A stretch of DNA of 53,240 nucleotides from JBCCGR01 sp039029195 (GCA_039029195.1 JBCCGR010000030.1:1-53240), one strand, 5' to 3'. Shown: positions 24,684-33,693, numbered from the stretch's first letter. Numbers and translations: made by a program. Notes: generated from the sequence alone by a model not told the origin.

Positions 24684-25982
24684 ATGAATTTGATGAGCTT
24701 GCTCGCGAGGGCCACGGCGATTGTTGGTGGCACGGTTGCCTTTCTGCGGCGTTTTGGATCTCCGGGCCAGCAGGCGGTTGGCCAGCAACCCGCCATTCCC
24801 GACGCCAAGCAACAGGGGATCATGACCCTGAAACTGCCTAGCGCAGAAGGCTGGAAGGGTGGGCGTCTGCCCATCTGCGCGCCGGGACTGAAGGTCAACG
24901 CCTTTGCCAGCGGGCTGGACCATCCACGCTGGATTGAAGTGCTACCAAATGGCGATGTGCTGGTGGCGGAATCCAAAGAGCAGGCAAACCCGCCTAAAAC
25001 CCTCATGGACCATGCCGCGCAGGCGACCATGCGACGAGTCAAAGCGATTGGTGAAAGCGCCAACCGCATTTCGCTGTGGCGCGACGAAGACGGCGACGGG
25101 GTCGCTGAATTTCGCTCCGTCTTTGTGGAAAATCAGAACCAGCCCTTCGGCATGGCGCTGGTTGGCGATCAGTTTTACGTCGGTAACACAGATGGAATTG
25201 TGGTCTTCGACTATAAGGAGGGTGCAGATGCGCTTTCCGGTGAAGGAGAGAAGCTTGTCGATTTCAAGCCACATGGGCACTGGACGCGCAGCCTGATTGT
25301 TTCTCCAGACCAAGGCAAAATCTACGCCGGTGTTGGGTCGCTCTCCAACATTGGCGATCAGGGCATGGAAGCTGAGGAAGGGCGGGCAGCCATCTGGGAA
25401 CTTGATGTGGCAACCCATGAAGCGCGCGTCTTCGCGACGGGACTACGCAATGCAGTCGGGACCGCGTGGGAACCAACGACAGGAAAGCTCTGGACCGTTG
25501 TCAATGAACGAGACGGCCTTGGGGACGAAACCCCGCCGGACTATCTGACTTCCGTTGTCGATGGCGGCTTCTATGGCTGGCCCTACTGCTATTGGGACCG
25601 CATTGTCGACGACCGGGTGCCGCAGGATGCCGCCAAGGTGGCTGAAGCCATCAAGCCTGACTATGCGCTTGGCGGGCACACGGCTTCACTTGGGCTTTGC
25701 TGGATGCCAGATGGCACGCTGCCGGGCTTTGGCGAAGGCATGGTGATTGGCCAACACGGTTCGTGGAACCGCTCCATTTTGAGTGGCTACCGGCTGATCT
25801 TTGTACCCTTCAAAGACGGTCAACCAAATGGCAGCCCGCGCGACATTCTTTCCGGGTTTTTGTCAGACGACGAAAAACATGCCTATGGCCGCCCCGTGGG
25901 CGTGACTGTTGGTGCAGACGGCGGGAGCCTTTTAATGGCCGATGATGTGGGTGACATCATCTGGCGGGTAACCGCTGCATGA
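24684..25982 (+). CDS. L-sorbosone dehydrogenase-like six-bladed-propeller (PQQ-type) protein
   Basis: A 432-residue protein with an N-terminal hydrophobic segment (LLARATAIVGGTVAFL). The propeller matches the sorbosone/aldose sugar dehydrogenase family: FASGLDHPRWIEVLPNGDVLVAES, FATGLRNAVG, VNERDGLGD, FYGWPYCYW, GQHGSWNRS and AYGRPVGV. Members use PQQ and act in the periplasm on sugars or aldehydes. The substrate is unknown and no PQQ synthesis genes are visible. Two ATGs lie at the start; either is possible. Confidence 0.88.
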   Translation: MNLMSLLARATAIVGGTVAFLRRFGSPGQQAVGQQPAIPDAKQQGIMTLKLPSAEGWKGGRLPICAPGLKVNAFASGLDHPRWIEVLPNGDVLVAESKEQANPPKTLMDHAAQATMRRVKAIGESANRISLWRDEDGDGVAEFRSVFVENQNQPFGMALVGDQFYVGNTDGIVVFDYKEGADALSGEGEKLVDFKPHGHWTRSLIVSPDQGKIYAGVGSLSNIGDQGMEAEEGRAAIWELDVATHEARVFATGLRNAVGTAWEPTTGKLWTVVNERDGLGDETPPDYLTSVVDGGFYGWPYCYWDRIVDDRVPQDAAKVAEAIKPDYALGGHTASLGLCWMPDGTLPGFGEGMVIGQHGSWNRSILSGYRLIFVPFKDGQPNGSPRDILSGFLSDDEKHAYGRPVGVTVGADGGSLLMADDVGDIIWRVTAA

Positions 25983-26025
25983 TTTTGTAAGCCGACGCAC
26001 ATTGAAAACCTGAAAAACTAAACAA

Positions 26026-26050
26026 GCCGGACCGCACGGGTCCGGCAATT
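26026..26050 (+). terminator. Hairpin after the dehydrogenase-like gene
   Basis: GCCGGACC-GCACG-GGTCCGGC forms a perfect 8-bp GC-rich stem, followed by AATTT. The stem is strong and the T tract weak, and the OYE-family gene begins only about 15 bases later. Confidence 0.5.
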
Positions 26051-26061
26051 TGAGGTTGATC

Positions 26062-27207
26062 TTGTCTGTTCTTCATTCTCCTTTCTCGTTGCGTGGTGTG
26101 ACGATTAAAAACCGCATCGCCGTTTCGCCGATGAGCCAGTATCGCGCCATCGATGGCCATGCCAATAACTGGCACACGGTACACCTTGGACGCTTTGCTT
26201 TGGGTGGCGCGGGTCTTGTCTATGCTGAAGCCACAGCGGTGGAAAAAGACGGACGCAGAACCCATGGGGATCTCGGGCTGTGGGACGATTCCCAGATTGA
26301 AGGCCTGCAACCCATCACCACGTTCCTTTCGAACGAAGGTTCCGTACCGGGAATTCAATTGGGTCACGCGGGCCGCAAGTCATCGGAGCGGCGCCCATGG
26401 CATGGGGAAACGCCGGTTGATTCTGACGATGTCTCGCTGCGCGGTGAAGCGCCATGGACGGCAATCGCCCCCTCGCCTCTACCCTATTCAGAAGGCTGGC
26501 CAACGCCCAAGGAAATGAGCGAGGCGGACATTGAGCGGGTTGTTGCGTCCTTTGGCGCAGCTGCGCACCGTTCGGCAGAGGCGGGCTTCAAGATCGTGGA
26601 AGTTTACGCAGCGCACGGATTTCTGGTGCATCAGTTCCTGTCACCCATCACCAACAAGCGCACGGACAAGTGGGGTGGAAGTGCTGAGAACCGACAACGC
26701 TTCGCAGTGGAGGTTGCACGGTCCATTCGTGCCAATTGGCCTGAAGAGTATCCACTGGTCTTTCGCCTTTCCGCGACCGACTGGCTGGATGGCGGATTGG
26801 AAGCGGAAGACACGGTGGAGATCGCGCGGGTGTTAAAGGCTGAAGGGGTCGACATGATCGACTGTTCGACCGGCGGCATTGGTGGCAAGGATCGACCACG
26901 GCGTATGGTCATCAATCAGGGATTTCAGGTTCCCTATGCTGAGCAGATTCGCAAGGAAGCAGAAATGGCAACCATGGCGGTCGGTTTTCTGTGGGATGCG
27001 GAAGCCTGCGAAGAGATCGTTTCTTCCGGTCAGGCCGATATGATCGCGCTGGCGCGGGAGCTGCTTGATGACCCAAATTGGCCAATGCATGCAGCGCGAA
27101 AGCTTGGGAAAGACGATGAAAACCATGCGTTTTGGCCGGTGGAATCCGGCTGGTGGCTGATGAAGCGCGAACGGCTGCTCAACAAGCTTGGCCTACGCAG
27201 CAAATAG
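26062..27207 (+). CDS. NADH:flavin oxidoreductase, Old Yellow Enzyme family
   Basis: A 381-residue FMN-dependent ene-reductase of the YqjM/NamA subgroup. The substrate-binding histidines are in YAAHGFLVHQFLSP, with GLVYAEATAV, GIQLGHAGRKS and the C-terminal SGQADMIALARELLDDPNWP. Compared with YqjM, the active-site Cys in PMCxY is replaced by Ser (SPMSQY), which should shift the flavin redox potential. The start is a TTG at 26062, chosen because GAGG lies six bases upstream. The natural substrate is unknown. Confidence 0.9.
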   Translation: MSVLHSPFSLRGVTIKNRIAVSPMSQYRAIDGHANNWHTVHLGRFALGGAGLVYAEATAVEKDGRRTHGDLGLWDDSQIEGLQPITTFLSNEGSVPGIQLGHAGRKSSERRPWHGETPVDSDDVSLRGEAPWTAIAPSPLPYSEGWPTPKEMSEADIERVVASFGAAAHRSAEAGFKIVEVYAAHGFLVHQFLSPITNKRTDKWGGSAENRQRFAVEVARSIRANWPEEYPLVFRLSATDWLDGGLEAEDTVEIARVLKAEGVDMIDCSTGGIGGKDRPRRMVINQGFQVPYAEQIRKEAEMATMAVGFLWDAEACEEIVSSGQADMIALARELLDDPNWPMHAARKLGKDDENHAFWPVESGWWLMKRERLLNKLGLRSK

Positions 27208-27319
27208 TGGCTCTTTCCGGATCTGCTATTTGTTTGAGTTTCGGCAAATTTAGTTCTTGTTTTGTTCCTTTTTTAATGATAGGAATTTTTTCATCGAAAC
27301 AGAACGGCGAGACTCACCA

Positions 27320-28489
27320 ATGTCCGGTGCGCTTCAACAGGTTGAACAGACAGACAGGCTGATTTTTGGCGCGGGCGCGGCAACAAAGATTGCCGGGCGG
27401 CATCTCGATCAGCCGCATCTGCGGGTGGCTGAAGCACGGCGTCGTGGGCGCGGCAGTGCCGTCAACCCCACGGGCCGCTTTGAAACGCTGAGTCGCCACA
27501 CGTTTGATGATGGCTGGCAGACGCTTGACGAATTGCCACCGTTCAAGACGGAGGTTCAGACCGAACAGGCGCGCACGATCATTACGCGCAACACCTCGCC
27601 CGACCTTTCGTTCGACCGTTCCATCAACCCCTATCGGGGCTGTGAGCATGGCTGCATCTATTGTTTTGCGCGGCCAACGCACGCGCATATGGGGCTGTCG
27701 GCCGGCCTTGATTTTGAAACAAAGCTGTTTGCCAAACCAAATGCAGCGGTCCTGTTGGAGCGGGAACTTTCAAAGCCCGGCTACAAGCCGCGTTCAATTG
27801 CCATGGGCACCAATACGGATCCCTATCAACCCATTGAAAAGCAATGGATGATCACGCGGCAGATTCTGGAAGTGCTGGAACGGCACAACCATCCTGTTGG
27901 CATTGTTACAAAATCCGCGCTGGTAACGCGCGACATCGATATCCTGTCGCGGATGGCAGAAAAGGGTCTGGCGCGGGTTGCCATTTCGGTGACATCGATG
28001 GACCGGCGATTTTCGCGGGCGCTGGAGCCGCGTGCGTCCACCCCTGCCTTGCGGCTGAAGGCCATTCGGGAACTTTCGGATGCAGGCATTCCAACGTCGG
28101 TTATGGCTGCACCGCTCATTCCGGCACTTAATGACAGTGAGCTTGAGCGCATTCTGGATGCCGCCAAGGCCAATGGCGCGCGGGATGCAGGCTATATCCT
28201 ACTCCGCCTGCCACTTGAGGTGAGTGGCGTGTTCAAGGAATGGCTTTTGCGCCATTACCCTGATCGGTATCGCCATGTGCTGTCGCTGCTTCGTACCATG
28301 CGCGGCGGCAAGGATTATGACGCGGAATTTGGCAGGCGGATGCGAGGTGAAGGCCCCTATGCCTGGCAGATTTCGCGCCGCTTTGAAATCGCAACCCGCA
28401 GGCTGGAGCTTGGTTCCATGCGCACGCCATTGCGAACCGATCTGTTTTCACCACCAAAAAAGGAGGAAGCGCAGCTTTCTCTTTTCTGA
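27320..28489 (+). CDS. PA0069-family radical SAM protein
   Basis: A 389-residue radical SAM enzyme. The cluster-binding motif is CEHGCIYC (C-x3-C-x2-C), followed by FARPTHAH, and the N-terminal arm contains RRRGRGSAVNPTGRFE. The family is widespread in proteobacteria and named after P. aeruginosa PA0069; related proteins are spore-photoproduct-lyase-like (SplB), so a DNA-repair role has been proposed but is not shown. The start MSGALQQV at 27320 is preferred over an upstream ATG. Confidence 0.92.
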   Translation: MSGALQQVEQTDRLIFGAGAATKIAGRHLDQPHLRVAEARRRGRGSAVNPTGRFETLSRHTFDDGWQTLDELPPFKTEVQTEQARTIITRNTSPDLSFDRSINPYRGCEHGCIYCFARPTHAHMGLSAGLDFETKLFAKPNAAVLLERELSKPGYKPRSIAMGTNTDPYQPIEKQWMITRQILEVLERHNHPVGIVTKSALVTRDIDILSRMAEKGLARVAISVTSMDRRFSRALEPRASTPALRLKAIRELSDAGIPTSVMAAPLIPALNDSELERILDAAKANGARDAGYILLRLPLEVSGVFKEWLLRHYPDRYRHVLSLLRTMRGGKDYDAEFGRRMRGEGPYAWQISRRFEIATRRLELGSMRTPLRTDLFSPPKKEEAQLSLF

Positions 28490-28627
28490 AATTTAGAGTT
28501 TCGATCTCGCTTGAGCTTCCCCCAAGGCTTTGCGTTGCGTGATCGGAAAATGGCCGGGCCTTTTGCCGCCTCAATTTGGACCCGGACCCTTGCGGAGAAT
28601 TGGATTAGGCGCGACGATTGCCGCTCA

Positions 28628-29284
28628 ATGTCGTCCGCTTTTTCCGATTCTCCGCCCCTTTTTCCCCTCAAAGACGGTCCGGATTTTGATCTGGAAGAGC
28701 GGCTCTTCAAGCGCGGGAAAGAAGTGGTTGCTGGCGTCGATGAGGCCGGACGCGGACCGCTAGCCGGGCCGGTCGTTGCGGCGGCCGTCATCCTGGATCC
28801 AAAGAACATTCCTACCGGTCTAAACGATTCCAAAAAACTGACAGAAACAAAGCGGGAAACTCTGTTCGATGAAATCCTGTCCGCAGCAGAGGTCGGTATC
28901 GCCTCCGTGTCAGCCCGCAGAATTGATGAGATAAACATATTGGCGGCGAGCCTTGAGGCCATGGAGCATGCCGTTGCCGCACTAACAACGACTCTCGACC
29001 ACTGTCTCATTGATGGCAACAAGGTTCCGGCAGGGCTCATGGAACGAGCCGATGCAATTGTCAAAGGGGATGCCCGCTCGCTCTCGATTGCAGCGGCATC
29101 CATCATCGCCAAAGTCACCCGGGATCGTATGATGATCCACGCCGCTTCAGTTTGGCCGGCATACGGATTTGAGGCGCACAAGGGTTATGGCACGAAGGTG
29201 CACATGGCCGCGTTGCGCGAACACGGCCCCTGCCCCATTCATCGCATAAGCTTTGCACCCCTGGCTGCGAGCGCTCACCCATAA
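28628..29284 (+). CDS. rnhB: Ribonuclease HII
   Basis: A 218-residue enzyme that cuts RNA of RNA-DNA hybrids, including single ribonucleotides in DNA. The active site starts with VAGVDEAGRGPLAGPVVAAAV (key Asp and Glu) and continues with LIDGN and SIIAKVTRDR. The start MSSAFSDS at 28628 gives the usual length; upstream ATGs would add a leader that does not fit the family. It follows the radical SAM gene. Confidence 0.93.
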   Translation: MSSAFSDSPPLFPLKDGPDFDLEERLFKRGKEVVAGVDEAGRGPLAGPVVAAAVILDPKNIPTGLNDSKKLTETKRETLFDEILSAAEVGIASVSARRIDEINILAASLEAMEHAVAALTTTLDHCLIDGNKVPAGLMERADAIVKGDARSLSIAAASIIAKVTRDRMMIHAASVWPAYGFEAHKGYGTKVHMAALREHGPCPIHRISFAPLAASAHP

Positions 29285-29285
29285 C

Positions 29286-29312
29286 GAAAAAGCCCCGCAC
29301 GAAGGCGGGGCT
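29286..29312 (-). terminator. Terminator of the ATP synthase Fo operon
   Basis: AGCCCCGC-ACGAAG-GCGGGGCT is a perfect 8-bp stem. Read on the minus strand it is followed by TTTTTCG, so it ends the atp transcript. It also lies just after the rnhB stop on the plus strand, where no T run follows. Confidence 0.85.
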
Positions 29313-29338
29313 CCTAAACTTCAATGCTCTGGAACCGA

Positions 29339-29818
29339 TCAGTTCAGGCGGGTTTTCACCTCTTCCAGGCTCGACTTGAAAATGTCGCCGGAAACCTTCG
29401 CGGTCATCTTGGAAGACATCAACCCTTCCGCGGCAGCCACAGCCACATCCACTGCGGTTGCCTTGACTTCCTGAAGCGCCTGTTCTTCGGCCTGAGCGAT
29501 CTTCTGTTCCGCCAGAGCCGTGCGACGCTGAAGATAGTCTTCGGTCTTACGCGCGGCTTCTTCGGCCAGAATGTCGGCTTCCTTGCGGGCCGCAACGACG
29601 ATCTCTTCCGCCTCTTTTTCAGCCTCTTTGCGCTTGCGCTGATATTCGGCCAGCAATTGCTGGGCCTCTTCACGCAGACGACGGGCTTCATCAAGGTCGG
29701 TGCGGATATTCTCAGCCCGGTCGTCCAGCGACTTGGTGATCATGCCTGGAACTTTCAGGTAGATCACCAGCGCCAAAAAGCAGAGCAGTGCGAGAAAAGC
29801 AAAAAATGTTGCGTCCAT
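29339..29818 (-). CDS. atpF: ATP synthase Fo subunit B
   Basis: A 159-residue stator subunit with one N-terminal membrane helix (FFAFLALLCFLALVIYLKVPG) and a long charged coiled coil (RRLREEAQQLLAEYQRKRKEAE). It links the membrane part to F1. GAGGAG precedes the ATG, two bases after the atpF' stop, so the genes are translationally coupled. As in photosynthetic-type and rhizobial Fo, B and B' are separate genes. Confidence 0.96.
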   Translation of the reverse strand: MDATFFAFLALLCFLALVIYLKVPGMITKSLDDRAENIRTDLDEARRLREEAQQLLAEYQRKRKEAEKEAEEIVVAARKEADILAEEAARKTEDYLQRRTALAEQKIAQAEEQALQEVKATAVDVAVAAAEGLMSSKMTAKVSGDIFKSSLEEVKTRLN

Positions 29819-29820
29819 CT

Positions 29821-30369
29821 TTAGCTCCTCGCATCCGAAGCGGCGGTAACCGCCTTCGTGATTTCGGCCTTGGTCAGCTTGCCGCCGATCAATTCCGTCA
29901 CCAGGGTTTCAACCGTGTCACCGGCAATGGTGCCCACTTCAGCCAGGGCTTCCGACTTGATGGTTGCGATGTGCTTCTCAGCATCCGCCATCTTGCCGGC
30001 AAGCTCGTCCTCGACCTTGGTCCGCTTGGCATCGGCTTCAGCCTTTGCCTTGTCGCGCGCTTCCTGCGCGATCGAATGAGCGTTGGATTTGGCTTCTGCC
30101 AATTCCTGCTCATAAGCAGCAATCGCTTCGTCGGACTCTTCCTTCAGGCGCTGTGCCACATCAATATCCTGCGCAATGCGGTCACTGCGCATTTCAAGGA
30201 TGGAGCTGATGCGTGGCAAAGCCACCTTGGCCATCAGGTAGTAGAACGCACCGAAGGTGATCGCCAGCCACAGAAGCTGCGAGGCAAAGTAATCGCCATC
30301 AAACGGCGGAAAGGTCGGCTTTCCGCCATTGTCGGCAACACCCGTCTCGGTGTTGGTCTTCTCAGCCAT
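29821..30369 (-). CDS. atpF': ATP synthase Fo subunit B'
   Basis: A 182-residue diverged B-type subunit that pairs with AtpF. After a 25-residue polar N-terminus comes a single membrane helix (LLWLAITFGAFYYLMAKVALP) and a coiled coil (EQELAEAKSNAHSIAQEARDKA). A strong GGAGG ribosome binding site precedes the ATG. It is also called atpG or atpX in some genomes. Confidence 0.95.
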   Translation of the reverse strand: MAEKTNTETGVADNGGKPTFPPFDGDYFASQLLWLAITFGAFYYLMAKVALPRISSILEMRSDRIAQDIDVAQRLKEESDEAIAAYEQELAEAKSNAHSIAQEARDKAKAEADAKRTKVEDELAGKMADAEKHIATIKSEALAEVGTIAGDTVETLVTELIGGKLTKAEITKAVTAASDARS

Positions 30370-30409
30370 GTTGCCTCCTCAAATCAATTGGGGGTCAAAT
30401 GGAGGCCAT

Positions 30410-30429
30410 CGGACAGGCACGCCCGTCCG
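30410..30429 (-). other. Intercistronic hairpin between atpE and atpF'
   Basis: CGGACAGGCACGCCCGTCCG forms an imperfect stem-loop 11 bases after the atpE stop. It is not followed by a T run. It may stabilise or set the 3' end of atpE mRNA, which must be translated much more than its neighbours. Confidence 0.55.
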
Positions 30430-30439
30430 AAGGTCTTCC

Positions 30440-30676
30440 TTACACGGCGAAGATGAGAAGCAGAGCGATCAGCAGCGAGAAAATGCCGAGAGCTTCTGTC
30501 ACGGCGAAGCCGAAGATCAGGCGACCGAACTGGCCGTCTGCAGCAGATGGGTTGCGCAAGGCACCGGACAGGAAGTTACCAAACAGGGTACCCACGCCAA
30601 CACCGGCGCCGCCCATGCCCAGGCAGGCCATACCGGCACCGATGTATTTACCGGCATTCATGATTGCGTCTTCCAT
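30440..30676 (-). CDS. atpE: ATP synthase Fo subunit C
   Basis: A 78-residue two-helix proteolipid that forms the rotor ring. The first helix is glycine-rich (GMGGAGVGVG), the polar loop is ALRNPS, and the proton-carrying Glu61 lies in FAVTEALGIF. The strong AAGGAG ribosome binding site fits the high copy number needed. Confidence 0.97.
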   Translation of the reverse strand: MEDAIMNAGKYIGAGMACLGMGGAGVGVGTLFGNFLSGALRNPSAADGQFGRLIFGFAVTEALGIFSLLIALLLIFAV

Positions 30677-30713
30677 GGTCTTTCTCCTTATGGAATTTGG
30701 ATGTGTTCGAGAA

Positions 30714-31472
30714 TTAGTGTGAAGGATGGATCGCGTCGTTGAGATACATGCAGGTCAGGATCGCAAAAACGTAGGCCTGCAGGAAAGCGACGAGAAATTC
30801 GAGAGCGGTCAGCGCAATGGCGAAGACGAAGGGCAGGATCGCGGCAATGTAGCCGAACACGCCAAGCACTTCAGCGCCGGCAAGGCTGATCACAAAACCG
30901 GTGAAAACCTTCAGCGTGATGTGACCGGCCAGCATGTTGGCGAACAAACGAACCGAAAGGCTCAACGGACGTGAGAGGAACGACAGAACCTCAATCAGGA
31001 CAATGAGAGGAACGAGTACGCCTGGCACCCCGGAAGGCACAAACAGCTTCAAAAAGCCAAGGCCGTTGCGCCAGAAGCCGTAGATCACAACGGTCGATAT
31101 CACCAGCATCGCCAGCGCGAATGTGATGATTATGTGGGCCGTTACGGTGAAGAAATAGGGCATCATGCCAAAGAAGTTGGCGACAAGAATGAACACGAAC
31201 AGCGAGAACACCAGAGGGAAGAACTTCATTCCCTCGTTCCCCGCACTCTCGCGCAACAGATTGGCGATGAACTCGTATGCCATCTCTGAAATGGACTGAA
31301 GACGACCCGGGATCAGGCCGCGGCCGGAGGTTGTGAAGATGAGGTAGCCCGCGGACAGTGCCACAGTCAGGGTCATGAAGAGAGCGGAGTTGGTGAAGGA
31401 AACGTCATAGCCACCAACTTCCATCGGGAGAAGTCTGTTGACGTTAAACTGGCTGATCGGATCGTTTGCCAC
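30714..31472 (-). CDS. atpB: ATP synthase Fo subunit A
   Basis: A 252-residue integral membrane protein forming the proton half-channels. The essential arginine lies in SLSVRLFANMLAGH, and the last helices include FVFAIALTALEFLVAFLQAYVF. The start is a GTG at 31472 with GAGG upstream. Position between atpI and atpE is standard. Confidence 0.97.
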   Translation of the reverse strand: MANDPISQFNVNRLLPMEVGGYDVSFTNSALFMTLTVALSAGYLIFTTSGRGLIPGRLQSISEMAYEFIANLLRESAGNEGMKFFPLVFSLFVFILVANFFGMMPYFFTVTAHIIITFALAMLVISTVVIYGFWRNGLGFLKLFVPSGVPGVLVPLIVLIEVLSFLSRPLSLSVRLFANMLAGHITLKVFTGFVISLAGAEVLGVFGYIAAILPFVFAIALTALEFLVAFLQAYVFAILTCMYLNDAIHPSH

Positions 31473-31517
31473 CGAGTGCCTCTTTCTCTCTTTGCGCTTC
31501 GGGAAAAACGAGCGCGC

Positions 31518-31922
31518 TTACTTATCTTTTTCCGGTGGTTTGGATGCAGGCGATTGCTCCACATCGTCGCGCACCAGACGCATATTCGATTCCGCGACCA
31601 ACCCGGCTGATCGCATCACATTCAAAACAGCGGCTGCGAAACCAAGGAGCAGAAACAAAATCATGCCCCACGGTGCCGTCCCCGCCAGCCAGTCGATGCC
31701 GTAGCCTATTCCACCGCCAACGACAACACCCGCCACAAACTCCGTCGACAGGCGAAAAGCCTGCGCCAGACCCTGTGGCGGCGGCGCCTCTTCTTTCCGC
31801 TTTTTCTCAACCCGTACCTTGCGCTCAGCGCCAAGTTTCGCGTCAAGTTTGTTCAGTCTGCGGGAAAGTTCGACATCGCTGATTTCGGATTGGTCTTCAG
31901 GTTTTTTGTCCGCATCTGTCAC
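31518..31922 (-). CDS. atpI: AtpI, ATP synthase assembly protein
   Basis: A 134-residue protein with a charged N-terminal region (KLDAKLGAERKVRVEKKRKEE) and two membrane helices (FVAGVVVGGGIGYGIDWLAG and MILFLLLGFAAAVLNVM). AtpI helps assemble the c-ring. The start is taken at the GTG at 31922 with GGAA upstream; a longer frame reaching 32087 would run across the promoter at 32053-32081 and is rejected. It is the first gene of the Fo operon. Confidence 0.85.
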   Translation of the reverse strand: MTDADKKPEDQSEISDVELSRRLNKLDAKLGAERKVRVEKKRKEEAPPPQGLAQAFRLSTEFVAGVVVGGGIGYGIDWLAGTAPWGMILFLLLGFAAAVLNVMRSAGLVAESNMRLVRDDVEQSPASKPPEKDK

Positions 31923-32238
31923 AGCTTGTTTCCAGCTTTGGTCCTGTTGGCTCCGCGGATGAACCGCTAGTTGGCCAAGAAACGAAAATTGGCAGATAAA
32001 GCCCCGTGAAAGATGCTGAAATCCGAACCTGAAACCCCCGATTTCGCGCGGCACAATAGTTTTGCGCCCGCCCCCTGTCAAGAACACAGAATGCGAAGTT
32101 AAACTATTGTATTATATAGAAAAACACGGAATTTTCCGGCGTGCGACAAACCGCCCAAGCTCAAATTGGTGGCCGTGGACCAGAATCTCGACCCGGTAGC
32201 GGGTAAAGCGGGGTTTGCCCCGCCGACCAGCCCCGCGA
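31923..32238. other. Leader of the Fo operon and end of the SleB gene
   Basis: This 316-base gap contains the atp promoter (32053-32081) and an untranslated leader of about 120 bases. A second -10-like TATAAT (minus strand, 32111-32116) has no good -35. No other gene is supported. Confidence 0.55.
32053..32081 (-). promoter_or_regulatory. Promoter of the ATP synthase Fo operon
   Basis: On the minus strand, a perfect TTGACA (32076-32081), a 17-base spacer and TATTGT (32053-32058) lie about 130 bases before atpI. This is a near-consensus housekeeping promoter. Confidence 0.65.
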
Positions 32239-33438
32239 TCAGCTCCAGCCGCCACCATAGGTGCGGTAGAAAATGTGGCGCCCGATTTTCTTCATGCGTT
32301 TCAGCCGCTTGGCCCAGCGTGGGCGTACATAGGTCGCGTGATAATGGGTCGAGGAACCGACTTCCTTGATCCAGACTTTGCCCGCAGTCACGTCGGCCGC
32401 CACCTTTTGAGACTGTTTCCACAGTTTGGTTGAGCGGACACGATCGCGGATTCCGTCGCAGGCGAAGGAGAACTGGCAGCGGTTGCGCCAGTTTTTGTTC
32501 TGATAGACCACGCCGCAGATGGAATTCGGGTACTTCGGGTTTTTGACCCGGTTGAGAATCACCTGCGCCACGGCTGCTTGGCCACGAATGGGTTCGCCTC
32601 GGGCTTCAAAGTAGATGCCAACCGCAAGGCAACGCTGTTGTTTTGGCGTGAAGGCGTAGCGGGTCAGCGGCTTGGAAGCCCATTTGTGATCGCCCTTGAG
32701 CAGACGCTTTTCAATCGGTGCGGTGCGTTCGCCCTTCAGCACGGCGGCAAATACCGATTCCGTGTCATTTTCCGGCGCTGCATAGGCCGTTACGGTGGTG
32801 GTGGCTGACTTTTGGCTTCCGGATGTGCTTTCCGTAGGGTTCAGGCTCGCCAGCATGACCGTGGCGCCACCCTGGTCGATGGCCGGCTGCGCAGGATACT
32901 GAAATGCCAAAGCCACCTGAACGGGAGAATGATGGCTGTTTTCGATCGGGTTGAACGCTGTGCGCATGACGGGTTCTGAAGCCGGCGCTTCCAGAGATGA
33001 ACGCAGTTCCAGAACCGATCCAGCGGTGAAGTTTTCTGGTGGCCGAACCTTGGACCCAGAAACGACCCGGTCTCCCTTGAGTGAGCGATTGATGCGCTGC
33101 GGACCATTGTCATCGATATCAGGCAGTGGCTGACCGTTTGGCATCAGCAAGCGGGTGGTTCGTTCAGATTTCACAGCAAGCGACTTCGTCACGGAACCGG
33201 TGATCACCTGATCAATCGCACCCGCATTGGCTTCCACAACCGAACCTGTGGGCACTTCAACAAGATGGGTGAGCCAGCGTGGGGTGCCGTCGACGCCAGC
33301 GCGCGACAGGTGTGTGATGTCCTGAAAGGCGGTGTCTGATGGCGAGATGGCCGCAAAGCCGAGACCTAGGGCACCGGCACAAGTTGATTTCAGGCAAAGA
33401 GAAAGAAGGGAAATCCGAGACACAAACCCGAAACGCAC
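32239..33438 (-). CDS. SleB-type cell-wall hydrolase
   Basis: A 399-residue protein with an N-terminal hydrophobic export segment (SLLSLCLKSTCAGALGLGFAAI), a long low-complexity middle part, and a C-terminal hydrolase domain of the SleB/CwlJ type. Its core is LAVGIYFEARGEPIRGQAAVAQVILNRV, with the family's conserved FEARGE, and CQFSFACDG near the end. These enzymes cut peptidoglycan glycan strands. The start is a GTG at 33438 behind GGAG. In non-sporulating rhizobia a role in cell-wall remodelling or division is likely. Confidence 0.88.
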   Translation of the reverse strand: MRFGFVSRISLLSLCLKSTCAGALGLGFAAISPSDTAFQDITHLSRAGVDGTPRWLTHLVEVPTGSVVEANAGAIDQVITGSVTKSLAVKSERTTRLLMPNGQPLPDIDDNGPQRINRSLKGDRVVSGSKVRPPENFTAGSVLELRSSLEAPASEPVMRTAFNPIENSHHSPVQVALAFQYPAQPAIDQGGATVMLASLNPTESTSGSQKSATTTVTAYAAPENDTESVFAAVLKGERTAPIEKRLLKGDHKWASKPLTRYAFTPKQQRCLAVGIYFEARGEPIRGQAAVAQVILNRVKNPKYPNSICGVVYQNKNWRNRCQFSFACDGIRDRVRSTKLWKQSQKVAADVTAGKVWIKEVGSSTHYHATYVRPRWAKRLKRMKKIGRHIFYRTYGGGWS

Positions 33439-33522
33439 AACACTACTCCACGCAACAATACAACACGGTGCCAACAACAGCGGCTGAAGACCGCCACAAG
33501 GCGTTGGACGCAGAGAATGATT

Positions 33523-33545
33523 GGTTAACCTTGATATTGGGTTAA
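33523..33545 (-). promoter_or_regulatory. Possible CtrA half-sites upstream of the SleB gene
   Basis: On the minus strand two TTAACC boxes (33540-33545 and 33523-33528) are 11 bases apart, about 90 bases before the start codon. TTAACC resembles the CtrA half-site TTAACCAT. The classic full site TTAA-N7-TTAA is not present. Confidence 0.35.
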
Positions 33546-33693
33546 CTGGGTAAGAGGCTGAATTTTCAGGATATTTTTCGAGGAACGCAGGTACAAACGC
33601 CACAAATACTGCACACAGAGATGGTTTCGTCGCCCGACAAGCCGGTTCAACTGCCCCATTGTGGCGATGATAAGGTGCAGTTTTTGGCTTGGT

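Noticed and set aside
31923..32087. Longer N-terminus for AtpI
   Set aside because: The extension is not AtpI-like and runs across the best promoter; the GTG at 31922 fits the family.
32111..32116. A second -10 box (TATAAT) before atpI
   Set aside because: No acceptable -35 lies at 16-18 bases; the TTGACA-N17-TATTGT promoter at 32053-32081 is better.
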